Shown here piece after piece: positions 1-6,397 of a stretch of DNA of 37,773 nt (position 1 is its first letter; the number at the start of each line of letters is the position of its first letter). Where the stretch lies: NCBI GenBank assembly GCA_016845305.1, contig JAERSW010000058.1:1-37773 (forward strand), given 5' to 3'. This DNA is from Acidimicrobiales bacterium (GTDB lineage Bacteria > Actinomycetota > Acidimicrobiia > Acidimicrobiales > MedAcidi-G1). The position numbers were made by a program, and so were the translations under genes. The notes beneath the pieces were generated by a model, which saw only the letters and a list, made by a program, of their open reading frames with translations, did no database searches and was not told the origin of the DNA.

Positions 1-40
1 GGCGGGAAGGAGGGTCGAAAGGGGGCCGGGGTCCGGACGC

Positions 41-880
41 TCAGGCACCCACCCCGAGGTCGCGCAGCGAGGTGGCCACCAACGGGACCACCGAGAGCAG
101 GACGAAGGCCGGGAGGATGCAGGTGACCAGCGGAAAGAGCATCCGCACCGGGACCCGGCGGGCCCGGACCTCGGCTCGTCGCCGGGCCCGGAGCCGGAGG
201 TCGGCCGACACCGCGTCCAGCGCCTGGCCGATCGGCGCCCCGTGGCGGATCGACGCCGTCAGCGCGGCGACCAGCGGGCGCCCGTCCTCGCCGAAGGGCA
301 CCCGGAGCCCGTCGACGGCGTCGGCCAGCGATCCGCCCCGGGCGGTCCGTTCCACCGCCTCGAGTACGGCGGCCGCGGCTGGACCCCGTCCCCGTCGCGC
401 CGCCTCCTCCAGCGCCCGGCCCACCGGCAGCCCGGCCCCGACGCCGATCCTCACCAGGGCGGCCAGCCACGGCAGCTCGGCGGCCACCGCCTCGATCCGT
501 CGACGTTCGGCGACGCGACGGCGCCACCACGGCCGGGCGACCACCGCACCCCCGGCCGGCAGGGCGACCACCGGCATGACCACCACCGCGGCGGCCACCA
601 CGAGCACCGCCCAGCCCACCGTCCGGTCCTCCAGCCCCGGCCATCGCCCGCCGACCGAGCCGTCCACGTCCGATCGACCGCGTCCCCACCGACGGACGAA
701 CCCACCGAGGCGCGTCACCGGGCCGGGGCCCGACGGCCGCCCAGCGGGTCGACCCACACCGCCCAGGCGGTGCGGGGCCCCCACGGCACGGAACGCCACC
801 AGCAGGACCAGGACCGCCCAGGCCAGGGGCCAGGTGGCCGGCGGGAGGAGGGACGACAGGCCGTCCGGGACGCGGGTCAC
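41..880 (-). CDS. tadC: TadC-like type II secretion F-domain membrane protein
   Basis: Predicted inner-membrane platform subunit of a Tad/Flp pilus assembly system, 279 aa. Hydrophobic segments lie near residues 14-30, in the middle, and at the C-terminus just before the end (LVTCILPAFVLLSVVPLV). The region between the last two carries the T2SSF-type helical domain, with the typical run LAALVRIGVGAGLPVGRAL. I chose the GTG at 880 because it overlaps the tadB stop as GTGA, the same arrangement seen at the other junctions of this operon; longer upstream reading lies inside tadB. It is the fourth gene in the order TadZ/CpaE-TadA-TadB-TadC. In mycobacteria small pilin-like and TadE-like genes follow at this point; here they would lie beyond the left edge. 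The last 40 bases of the window are too short to show them. Confidence 0.85.
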   Translation of the reverse strand: MTRVPDGLSSLLPPATWPLAWAVLVLLVAFRAVGAPHRLGGVGRPAGRPSGPGPVTRLGGFVRRWGRGRSDVDGSVGGRWPGLEDRTVGWAVLVVAAAVVVMPVVALPAGGAVVARPWWRRRVAERRRIEAVAAELPWLAALVRIGVGAGLPVGRALEEAARRGRGPAAAAVLEAVERTARGGSLADAVDGLRVPFGEDGRPLVAALTASIRHGAPIGQALDAVSADLRLRARRRAEVRARRVPVRMLFPLVTCILPAFVLLSVVPLVATSLRDLGVGA

Positions 881-1614
881 CGTTCCGACCCCCCGATCCG
901 CCACATCCACCACAGCCCCACCGCGTCGAGGAGGAGGCCGGCCAGCAGGACGACCACCCCCGGGCCACTCCCTAGGAAGCCGGCCGTCCCACCCGGGGCC
1001 ATGAGGAGGCCGAAGCCCACCGGCGCCAGGGCGACGACGAGCGCCGAGGAACGGGCCTGGGTGGCCAGGGCACGCGCCTCGTCGGCCACCTGGAGGTCGT
1101 CGCGCACCGCCTCCGACACGGTCAGCAGCAGGCGGGCCGGCTCGCCGCCGGTGGCCGCCGCCAGGTCGACCGCCGAGGCCAACTGCCCCACGCGCGTCCC
1201 CGGTCGACGCTGCTCCCAACGCTGGAGGGCCGTCCCGAGGGGCGCCCCCGCCCGGACATCGTCGACCACGCCGAGGAGGTCGGTGGCCAGCGGACCACCG
1301 GACCGGGCCGCCTCGGCCAGCGCTCCCACCAGGGTGGCTCCCGAGTGGAGCGACCGGACCATCTCGTCCACCAGATCGGGCAGCGCCCGGTCGATCCGTC
1401 GACGGACCACCGGGTCAGGGAGCCACCGGTCCCGTGCCGCCGCCCATCGGATCCGGTCATCGGGAGCCGCCGGGGTCGGCCGGCGCGTCGGCACGACCCC
1501 GCCGCCGACCGCCCGGGCGGCCACCAGCACCCCCAACCCGGCCAGTGGACCGGCCAGCGGACCGACCAGCGGCCCGGCCAGTGACCCGACCAGCGACAGG
1601 CCGACGGCGGTCAT
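877..1614 (-). CDS. tadB: TadB-like type II secretion F-domain membrane protein
   Basis: Second inner-membrane platform protein of the Tad/Flp system, 245 aa. An N-terminal hydrophobic stretch rich in Gly-Pro-Leu repeats (GPLVGPLAGPLAGLG) is followed by the soluble T2SSF domain, with the run LPDLVDEMVRSLHSGATLVG, and two C-terminal hydrophobic segments ending in a WWMWRI anchor. The ATG at 1612-1614 overlaps the tadA stop as ATGA, which fixes the start. TadB and TadC are thought to form a heterodimeric platform that couples the TadA ATPase to pilin insertion and extraction (family knowledge). The short GPL repeat at the N-terminus is encoded by imperfect DNA repeats around 1550-1600 and is probably a tolerated expansion of a membrane helix. 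Confidence 0.86.
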   Translation of the reverse strand: MTAVGLSLVGSLAGPLVGPLAGPLAGLGVLVAARAVGGGVVPTRRPTPAAPDDRIRWAAARDRWLPDPVVRRRIDRALPDLVDEMVRSLHSGATLVGALAEAARSGGPLATDLLGVVDDVRAGAPLGTALQRWEQRRPGTRVGQLASAVDLAAATGGEPARLLLTVSEAVRDDLQVADEARALATQARSSALVVALAPVGFGLLMAPGGTAGFLGSGPGVVVLLAGLLLDAVGLWWMWRIGGSER

Positions 1615-2759
1615 CGACCCCACCGCCCCCCGGCCGCCGGTGCGGAGCCGGCCAGCACCCGACCCCGTTCCACCAGGGGCCGGACCGCGGGCTCGGCACC
1701 CGGCGGGCGCACCTCCACCACCTCGGTCACCGTCCGGGACGAGCCGCGTCGGGACACGTGGACCAGGGCGTCCACCGAGCCGGCCACCATCGACTCGGCC
1801 ACCGAGGCCGAGAGGCCGCCGGCCGCCAGCAGGACCATGGTGGCCAGGCGCCGGAGGGCGTCGCCCGGGCCGTTGGCGTGGCAGGTCGACAACGAGCCGT
1901 CGTGCCCGGTGTTGAGCGCCTGGAGCATGTCGAACGCCTCGGCGCCACGCACCTCGCCGACCACGATCCGGTCGGGCCGCATCCGCAGCGCGTTGCGGAC
2001 CAGGTCGCGGACGTCGACGGTGCCCACGCCCTCGCAGTTGGGGGGTCGGGCCTCGAGCCGCACCACGTGCCCGGAGGCGATCCGCACCTCGGCGGCGTCC
2101 TCCACCACCACGAGGCGCTCGCCGTCGGGCACCGCCGAGGCCAGGGCGCCGAGCAGCGTCGTCTTGCCCGACCCGGTGGCCCCGGTGACCACCACGTTGC
2201 AGCGGTCGGCCACCATCCGACGGAGCAACTCGGCCACCGGCGGGTCGGCCAGATCGTCGATCCCGAAGGAGCGGTCGCCGAAGCGCCGGATGGTGACGTA
2301 GGGCCCGTCGAGGGCGATGGGCGGCACCACCACGTTCACCCGGGAGCCGTCGTGGAGGCGACCGTCGGCCCACGGGCTGGACCGGTCGACCCGCCGGCCG
2401 GTGGGGGCCACCACCCGTTCGACCAGCCGGTCCAGCTCCTCGCCACCGAGGCGGACCGGGGTGGCCTCCACCCGTCCGCCCCGCTCCACGAACACCGGGC
2501 CCGGGCCGTTCACCATCACCTCGGTGACCGCCGGGTCGTCGAACAGGGCCTCCAACGGGCCCAGCCCGGAGACCCGGGCCACCACGGCGTCCACCACCTC
2601 GGCCCGCCGGTCCGCACCCAGCAGCGGCTCGCGTCGGGCCACCGAGTCGGCCACGATCTCCTCCAGGGGACGCCGCCCCCGGTCGGCGTCGAGGACCTCG
2701 GCGTGGACCGCGTCGACGAGGGCGGCCAGGCCGTCGACCCGGGCTCCGGTCACCGTCAC
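1611..2759 (-). CDS. tadA: TadA-like secretion ATPase (GspE/VirB11 superfamily)
   Basis: Hexameric cytoplasmic ATPase that powers Flp/Tad pilus assembly, 382 aa. The N-terminal domain carries the family run DPAVTEVMVNGPG (about residues 75-87). The catalytic domain has Walker A GATGSGKTT at 193-201, Walker B IVVGEVRG at 265-272 and the His-box NTGHDGSLSTCHANG at about 283-297. All key residues appear intact. The GTG at 2757-2759 overlaps the stop of the upstream CpaE-like gene as GTGA. Length and order match the actinobacterial TadA type seen in mycobacteria, where the same gene follows the Ssd/CpaE-like gene. Confidence 0.93.
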   Translation of the reverse strand: MTVTGARVDGLAALVDAVHAEVLDADRGRRPLEEIVADSVARREPLLGADRRAEVVDAVVARVSGLGPLEALFDDPAVTEVMVNGPGPVFVERGGRVEATPVRLGGEELDRLVERVVAPTGRRVDRSSPWADGRLHDGSRVNVVVPPIALDGPYVTIRRFGDRSFGIDDLADPPVAELLRRMVADRCNVVVTGATGSGKTTLLGALASAVPDGERLVVVEDAAEVRIASGHVVRLEARPPNCEGVGTVDVRDLVRNALRMRPDRIVVGEVRGAEAFDMLQALNTGHDGSLSTCHANGPGDALRRLATMVLLAAGGLSASVAESMVAGSVDALVHVSRRGSSRTVTEVVEVRPPGAEPAVRPLVERGRVLAGSAPAAGGRWGR

Positions 2760-3451
2760 GACGCGGCCGCCACGGCCCGCAGCAACGAACGCGGGGTCCG
2801 TCGGGCCAGGAGGCCGGCGTCCACCGACCGGGCCACGGCCGGGTCCACCGGGATCCGCACGGTGACCGGCGCCCCGACCACCGACTCCACGTCGTGGCGG
2901 TCGAGCGCCCGGCCGGCCTCCGACACCAGGGCCACCTCGCTGGGCCGCAACTCGACCCGCCCCACGCGACGCAGCCCCAGGTAGCAGGCCCGGGTGACCA
3001 GGACGGAACGGTCGGCTCCGTCGGCCAACGACCCGACCAGCGACGTCGGCGGACCGACCGGCGGAACCAGGGAGAAGAGGTCGCCGGCGTCGACCACCAC
3101 CGTCTCGCCCCCGCCACCCAGCGAGCCCAGGTGGTCGGCCAACTCGACCACCCGACCGGCATCGGCGCCGGCCCATCCGGCCGCGCCCCGGGGCACCACC
3201 CGGAGACCGTCGGCCACCTCCACGGCCAGGCGGTCCAGCGCCTCGGGTCCGGCACCGTCGGTGGCCGCGCACCAGTCGGCCACCCCGGGACCCGAGCCGT
3301 CGACCCCGAGCACCGCGGGCAGGTCGCCCGACAGGTCCACCACCAGCACGCGACGGGACGACCCCGCCAGAGACGACGCCAGGGACAGGGCGGTGGCCGC
3401 CGCCACGACGGTCGTCCCCGAGCCCCCCTTCACCGACCAGAAGACCTGCAT
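2756..3451 (-). CDS. TadZ/CpaE-like (Ssd-type) P-loop protein, first gene of the Tad operon
   Basis: ParA/MinD-superfamily protein, 231 aa, expected to position the Tad machine at the cell envelope. The start at 3449-3451 gives MQVFWSVKGGSGTT, with GGGGAG as ribosome-binding site about 7 nt upstream. The deviant Walker A motif of this superfamily is KGGxGK(S/T); here the second lysine is replaced by Thr (KGGSGTT), so ATP binding or hydrolysis may be altered. The segment RVLVVDLSGDLPAVLG follows where the family has its Walker A' aspartate. In Mycobacterium tuberculosis the equivalent is Rv3660c (Ssd, described as a septum-site-determining protein), also next to a HAD phosphatase and tadA. The gene is divergent from the HAD gene across 160 bp. 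Confidence 0.8.
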   Translation of the reverse strand: MQVFWSVKGGSGTTVVAAATALSLASSLAGSSRRVLVVDLSGDLPAVLGVDGSGPGVADWCAATDGAGPEALDRLAVEVADGLRVVPRGAAGWAGADAGRVVELADHLGSLGGGGETVVVDAGDLFSLVPPVGPPTSLVGSLADGADRSVLVTRACYLGLRRVGRVELRPSEVALVSEAGRALDRHDVESVVGAPVTVRIPVDPAVARSVDAGLLARRTPRSLLRAVAAAS

Positions 3452-3599
3452 GACCACACTCCCCGATGATTGGTGGCCGTCCATCGACGGCCGTCCGTCC
3501 GGGGCCGTCCACGGCCCGATGGGGGGAGGTGCGGCGCTGCGGCGGTGGACCCTCGAGGTGTCCGACCACGGCGACGGGCGCAAGGTATCGGGGGCCTGC

Positions 3600-3605
3600 G
3601 ACAAT
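3600..3605 (+). promoter_or_regulatory. -10-like hexamer for a leaderless HAD phosphatase transcript
   Basis: GACAAT followed by exactly 6 nt and the GTG start at 3612. No Shine-Dalgarno sequence is present. The arrangement recurs at several other genes in this window. Confidence 0.5.
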
Positions 3606-3611
3606 CGTCCC

Positions 3612-4445
3612 GTGGCAGCGGATCCCCCCACGACGGGCACGGCGGCGGCCTTCTTCGACCTCGACAAGACGGTCATCGCCCGGGCGTCGATGGCCGCCTA
3701 CGGCCCGGCCCTCCACCGGGCCGGCTACCTGAGCGCGCCCATGGCCGTCCGCGCCGCCTGGGGGCAGCTGCTGTTCCGGTTCTTCGGCGCCGACGAGGCG
3801 AGCATGGACCGGGCCCGCCGGACCGCGTTGCGCCTCGCCGCCGGTTGGGAGCAGGAGGGCCTCGGCCGCCTGGCCCGCGACCACCTGGCCGAGGTCATCG
3901 AGCCCGTCGTCTATGACGAGGCCCTCGACCTGCTGGCCCACCATCGTTCCGAGGGCCGGCTCCTGGTGCTCGTCTCGGCCTCGCCGGTCGAGATCGTGGC
4001 CCCGCTGGCCGAACACCTCGGCGTCGACGACTTCGTCGCCACCCGTCCGGAGGTCGACGACGAGGGCCGCTACACCGGCGAGGTCGAGTTCTACGCCCAG
4101 GGGCCGGCCAAGGCCGACGCCGTCCGGGACCTCGCCCGTCGCCTCGGCCTCGACCTGTCCGGGTCATGGGCCTACTCGGACTCGGGGACAGACCTCCCGA
4201 TGTTGGAGGCCGTGGGGCACCCGGTGGCCGTCAACCCCGACCGCGAGCTGCGACGGGCCGCCGAGGTCCGGGGCTGGCCGATCCGGGAGTTCGAGAACCC
4301 CGTCCCGTTGGGCGACCGCGTGCCCATCGACCGGAACTGGGTGGTGGCCACGGGCCTGACCGCGCTGGTGCTGGCGGGCCTGGTCGTCGGGATCCGACGA
4401 CTCGGCCGGGACGCCGGCAGGGGGCCGGACGCCGGACCGGTCTAG
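3612..4445 (+). CDS. HAD-IB family phosphatase (SerB-like) with C-terminal membrane anchor
   Basis: Haloacid-dehalogenase hydrolase of subclass IB, 277 aa, predicted phosphomonoesterase; the physiological substrate is unknown. Motif I FFDLDKTVIA supplies the nucleophile D16 and acid/base D18, motif II is VSASP, the motif III lysine lies in GPAKADAV, and motif IV is YSDSGTDLPML. A helical cap sits between motifs I and II. A single hydrophobic segment near the C-terminus (WVVATGLTALVLAGLVVGI) suggests membrane tethering. The GTG at 3612 is preferred because the protein begins shortly before motif I and a -10-like hexamer lies 6 nt upstream. The same HAD gene flanks the Ssd/Tad operon in mycobacteria (Rv3661), so the context supports a conserved neighbourhood. 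Confidence 0.85.
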   Translation: MAADPPTTGTAAAFFDLDKTVIARASMAAYGPALHRAGYLSAPMAVRAAWGQLLFRFFGADEASMDRARRTALRLAAGWEQEGLGRLARDHLAEVIEPVVYDEALDLLAHHRSEGRLLVLVSASPVEIVAPLAEHLGVDDFVATRPEVDDEGRYTGEVEFYAQGPAKADAVRDLARRLGLDLSGSWAYSDSGTDLPMLEAVGHPVAVNPDRELRRAAEVRGWPIREFENPVPLGDRVPIDRNWVVATGLTALVLAGLVVGIRRLGRDAGRGPDAGPV

Positions 4446-4516
4446 ATCGAGCGGACCTTCTTGACGGCCACGGCGACGAGTGCGCCCAGCACGGCCAGCA
4501 TCAGCAACTTCTTCAT
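4442..4516 (-). CDS. 24-aa membrane micro-protein (DLW-39-like N-terminus)
   Basis: Tiny protein of 24 residues with a Met-Lys-Lys start, one hydrophobic helix (LLMLAVLGALVAVAV) and a basic tail KKVRSI. It resembles the N-terminal part of the small actinobacterial DLW-39 family (begins MKKLL, helix, basic end), but the assignment is from memory of that pattern and function is unknown. The sequence TAGCAT lies exactly 6 nt upstream of the ATG, giving a leaderless promoter and supporting a real gene despite its size. Its TAG stop is convergent with the HAD stop: the palindrome CTAG at 4442-4445 ends both genes. Confidence 0.62.
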   Translation of the reverse strand: MKKLLMLAVLGALVAVAVKKVRSI

Positions 4517-4522
4517 GACGTC

Positions 4523-4528
4523 ATGCTA
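4523..4528 (-). promoter_or_regulatory. -10 hexamer TAGCAT, leaderless micro-protein
   Basis: Read on the minus strand, TAGCAT is followed by 6 nt and the ATG at 4516. The identical hexamer and spacing occur upstream of fxsA at 18022-18027. Confidence 0.55.
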
Positions 4529-4566
4529 GGTCCGGTCGCGGGTTGGGCGCACGTCGACGCGGGCCG

Positions 4567-4572
4567 TACCGT
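4567..4572 (+). promoter_or_regulatory. -10 hexamer TACCGT of tRNA-Sec
   Basis: TACCGT ends 7 nt before the first base of the tRNA, so transcription would begin at or next to the mature 5' end with almost no leader. Confidence 0.45.
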
Positions 4573-4579
4573 CACCGGT

Positions 4580-4675
4580 GGAGGTGTCTGAGTACCTGGT
4601 GGGCTCCCCCGCCTTCAAAGCGGGTGGGACGGGCGATCCCCGTCCGGCGGGTTCGATTCCCGTCCACCTCCGCCA
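4580..4675 (+). tRNA. selC: tRNA-Sec (anticodon TCA), CCA encoded
   Basis: Selenocysteine tRNA of 96 nt including the genomic CCA. The anticodon arm CCCGC-CTTCAAA-GCGGG places the UCA anticodon that reads UGA. The acceptor arm GGAGGTG pairs with CACCTCC followed by discriminator G and CCA. A long variable arm (GGGACGGGCGATCCCCGTCC region) and the T-arm GGGTTCGATTCCC are present. The extended size, long extra arm and UCA anticodon distinguish it from tRNA-Ser and other tRNAs. It lies about 13.4 kb from selA-selB, which supply the other dedicated factors for UGA decoding. Confidence 0.95.
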
Positions 4676-4689
4676 GTCTCTCCCGGGCG

Positions 4690-4710
4690 GGTCCGGCGGC
4701 GGGCCGGACC
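4690..4710. terminator. Hairpin between tRNA-Sec and the sigma factor gene
   Basis: Perfect 8-bp stem GGTCCGGC/GCCGGACC with a 5-nt loop, lying between the convergent tRNA-Sec and sigma factor genes. No U-tract follows on either strand, so it is only a candidate bidirectional terminator. Confidence 0.5.
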
Positions 4711-4716
4711 GGGGGG

Positions 4717-5655
4717 CTAGACGGCCAGCAGGTCGCGGGCGCCGGTGTCGCTGCTCGGATGCCGCAGCTTCGACATGGCCCGGGCCTCGATCTGGCGGAT
4801 GCGCTCCCGGGTCAGGTTGAAGTGCTCCCCGACCTCCTCGAGGGTGCGGGGCTCGCCGCGGTCCAGGCCGAACCGGAGCTTGAGGATCTCGCGCTCCCGG
4901 GAGTCCAGCGGGGCCAGGAGGCGGCTGATCTCCTCGGGGAGCAGCGCGGTGGCCGCCACCTCGAAGGGCGACTCGGCGGCCCGGTCCTCGACCACGTCGC
5001 CCAGCTCGGCATCGCCGTCCTCGCGGAGCGGCTCGCTCAGCGACAGCGGCTCCGAGGCGAAGCGCAGGGCCTCGGTGACCTTCTCCTCCGGCATCTCGAC
5101 CTCGATCGAGAGCTCGGCCAGCGTGGCCTGGCGACCCAACTTCAGCTCCAGGCGGGAACGGGCCTTCTGCAGGCGGGCCAGGGTGTCGCCGGCGTGCACC
5201 GGGAGGCGGATGGTCCGTCCCGTGTTGGCGATGCCGCGGGTGATGGCCTGGCGGATCCACCACGTGGCGTAGGTGGAGAACTTGAAGCCCTTGCGCCAGT
5301 CGAACTTCTCGACGGCGTGCATCAGGCCGAGGTTGCCCTCCTGGATGAGGTCGAGCAGGGGCAGCCCGGAGGCCTGGTACTTCTTGGCGATCGAGACGAC
5401 GAGGCGGAGGTTCGACTGGACGAAGGTCCGCTCGGCCTCCTCGCCCCGCTTGAGGTTGCGCTTCAGCTCGCGGCGGCGGGCCGGGGCCAGGTCGTCGCCC
5501 TTGGCGGCGAGCTCGGCCCGGGCCTCGGTACCGGCCTCGATCTGCTGGGCGAGTCGGACCTCGCCCTCCTTGGTCAGCAGTGGGTACTGACCGATGTCGG
5601 TGAGGTACAGCCGGACGAGGTCCTCCTCGTCCCGTTCGACCCGCTCCTTGGCCAC
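4717..5655 (-). CDS. RNA polymerase sigma-70 family factor (RpoD/SigB/HrdB-type)
   Basis: Principal-type sigma factor of 312 aa. It shows region 1.2 (DLVRLYLTDIGQYPLLT), the region 2 core with DLIQEGNLGLMHAVEKFDW and FKFSTYATWWIRQAI (core binding, -10 recognition and melting), region 3 and region 4 ending in the helix-turn-helix EVGEHFNLTRERIRQIEARA. There is no long acidic N-terminal region 1.1, so it may be either the housekeeping factor of a lineage with a short N-terminus or a group 2 relative such as SigB; the window cannot decide. The GTG at 5653-5655 has the strong site GGAGGAG about 7 nt upstream. A long leader (about 135 nt) with repeats and an upstream palindrome suggests the gene is regulated. 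Confidence 0.93.
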   Translation of the reverse strand: MAKERVERDEEDLVRLYLTDIGQYPLLTKEGEVRLAQQIEAGTEARAELAAKGDDLAPARRRELKRNLKRGEEAERTFVQSNLRLVVSIAKKYQASGLPLLDLIQEGNLGLMHAVEKFDWRKGFKFSTYATWWIRQAITRGIANTGRTIRLPVHAGDTLARLQKARSRLELKLGRQATLAELSIEVEMPEEKVTEALRFASEPLSLSEPLREDGDAELGDVVEDRAAESPFEVAATALLPEEISRLLAPLDSREREILKLRFGLDRGEPRTLEEVGEHFNLTRERIRQIEARAMSKLRHPSSDTGARDLLAV

Positions 5656-5718
5656 CGTGGTCTCCTCCAGCCGGGGGAGCGTCGACCCCGGACCGGGGGC
5701 GGGCGCTCGCCGAATCGT

Positions 5719-5742
5719 TCGCCTGTCAACTCGCCTGTCAAC
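5719..5742. repeat. Two tandem 12-bp units in the sigma factor leader
   Basis: TCGCCTGTCAAC occurs twice head to tail (5719-5730 and 5731-5742), inside the predicted 5' untranslated region of the sigma factor transcript. Function unknown. Confidence 0.7.
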
Positions 5743-5796
5743 TCAGCCGGCGGGTCGGGTGGGCGCCGTTGCCGCCCCTTCCCCCGAACGTCGGTC

Positions 5797-5824
5797 ACCC
5801 TATCGACGGCCCTCCGGACCACAA
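5797..5824 (-). promoter_or_regulatory. Predicted promoter of the sigma factor gene
   Basis: On the minus strand TTGTGG (5819-5824) is separated by 16 nt from TAGGGT (5797-5802). It lies about 140 nt upstream of the GTG start. The spacing is acceptable for a sigma-70 promoter; it is a prediction from pattern only. Confidence 0.45.
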
Positions 5825-5832
5825 CGCGGAAA

Positions 5833-5848
5833 CGTGACCACCGTCACG
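5833..5848. promoter_or_regulatory. Palindrome CGTGAC-N4-GTCACG, CRP/GlxR-like operator
   Basis: A perfect inverted repeat lying 8 bp upstream of the predicted -35 box of the sigma factor gene. Its core GTGA-N6-TCAC matches the consensus of CRP/FNR-family regulators, including actinobacterial Crp and GlxR. Position upstream of -35 would suit activation. The half-site also occurs in the neighbouring 14-bp repeats. Confidence 0.45.
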
Positions 5849-5872
5849 AATCATGGAGACGTCGTGGCGTCT

Positions 5873-5914
5873 TGTCACGGATGCCCTGTCATGGATGCCC
5901 TGGCACGGATGCCC
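5873..5914. repeat. Three tandem 14-bp repeats upstream of the sigma factor gene
   Basis: Units TGTCACGGATGCCC (5873-5886), TGTCATGGATGCCC (5887-5900) and TGGCACGGATGCCC (5901-5914) follow each other without spacers. Between the sigma factor promoter and the downstream end of the neighbouring gene they look like a regulatory array rather than coding sequence. Confidence 0.8.
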
Positions 5915-5945
5915 CGGTGGGGACCGGACCGGACGACGAATCGGG

Positions 5946-6392
5946 TCAGCGGGGACGGTCCTCGAGGTCGGCCAGGACGAGGCGGACGATCCGTCGGGCC
6001 GGGGCGTCGCCGACCGGGGACAGCCGTCCGGCGAGGCCGACCAGGTGGACCACCAGGCCGTCGAGGATGGGCACCACGGCCGCCGACCGGTCGGCGGGAT
6101 CGACGTCGAGGCGGGCCAGCACCTCGCCCAGCCGGGGCGAATCGGAGGCCTCGGAACGGGCCGCCTCGAGGAGGACCGACTCGGGGATCCGGTCCCGCCA
6201 CCAGCCGGCGTGCTCCTCCAGGCGGGCGGCCAGCGAGGCCATGGTCCCGGCCGAGGCCGGGTCGGCCCCGTCGGTCGACCAGGTGGCCAGGCGGCCGGAC
6301 AGGGCCGCGGACAGCTCGGCCAACTGCGTGAACTCGTGGACCCCGGCCTCGGTGGTGAGCACGTCGACCGGGTTCGCCTGCTCGTCGGACAT
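5946..6392 (-). CDS. Uncharacterised 148-aa helical protein downstream of nadE
   Basis: I do not recognise this protein. It is soluble, Ala/Leu-rich and predicted all-helical, with no cysteine, no signal peptide and no obvious motif. The helix containing LAARLEEHAGWWRDRIPESV and the spacing of charged residues faintly recall four-helix-bundle folds such as ferritin-like or DinB-like proteins, but no metal ligand set is evident. The ATG at 6390-6392 has AGGGGG 8 nt upstream, at the end of nadE; a GTG at 6401 overlapping the nadE stop as GTGA is the alternative start. Tight overlap suggests cotranscription and translational coupling with nadE. Confidence 0.7.
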   Translation of the reverse strand: MSDEQANPVDVLTTEAGVHEFTQLAELSAALSGRLATWSTDGADPASAGTMASLAARLEEHAGWWRDRIPESVLLEAARSEASDSPRLGEVLARLDVDPADRSAAVVPILDGLVVHLVGLAGRLSPVGDAPARRIVRLVLADLEDRPR

Positions 6393-6397
6393 CCGGG

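Noticed and set aside
242-2984. Plus-strand open frames over the Tad genes
   Set aside because: Arg/Pro/His-rich shadows of tadA-tadC, which have clear Walker motifs and coupled stops and starts on the other strand.
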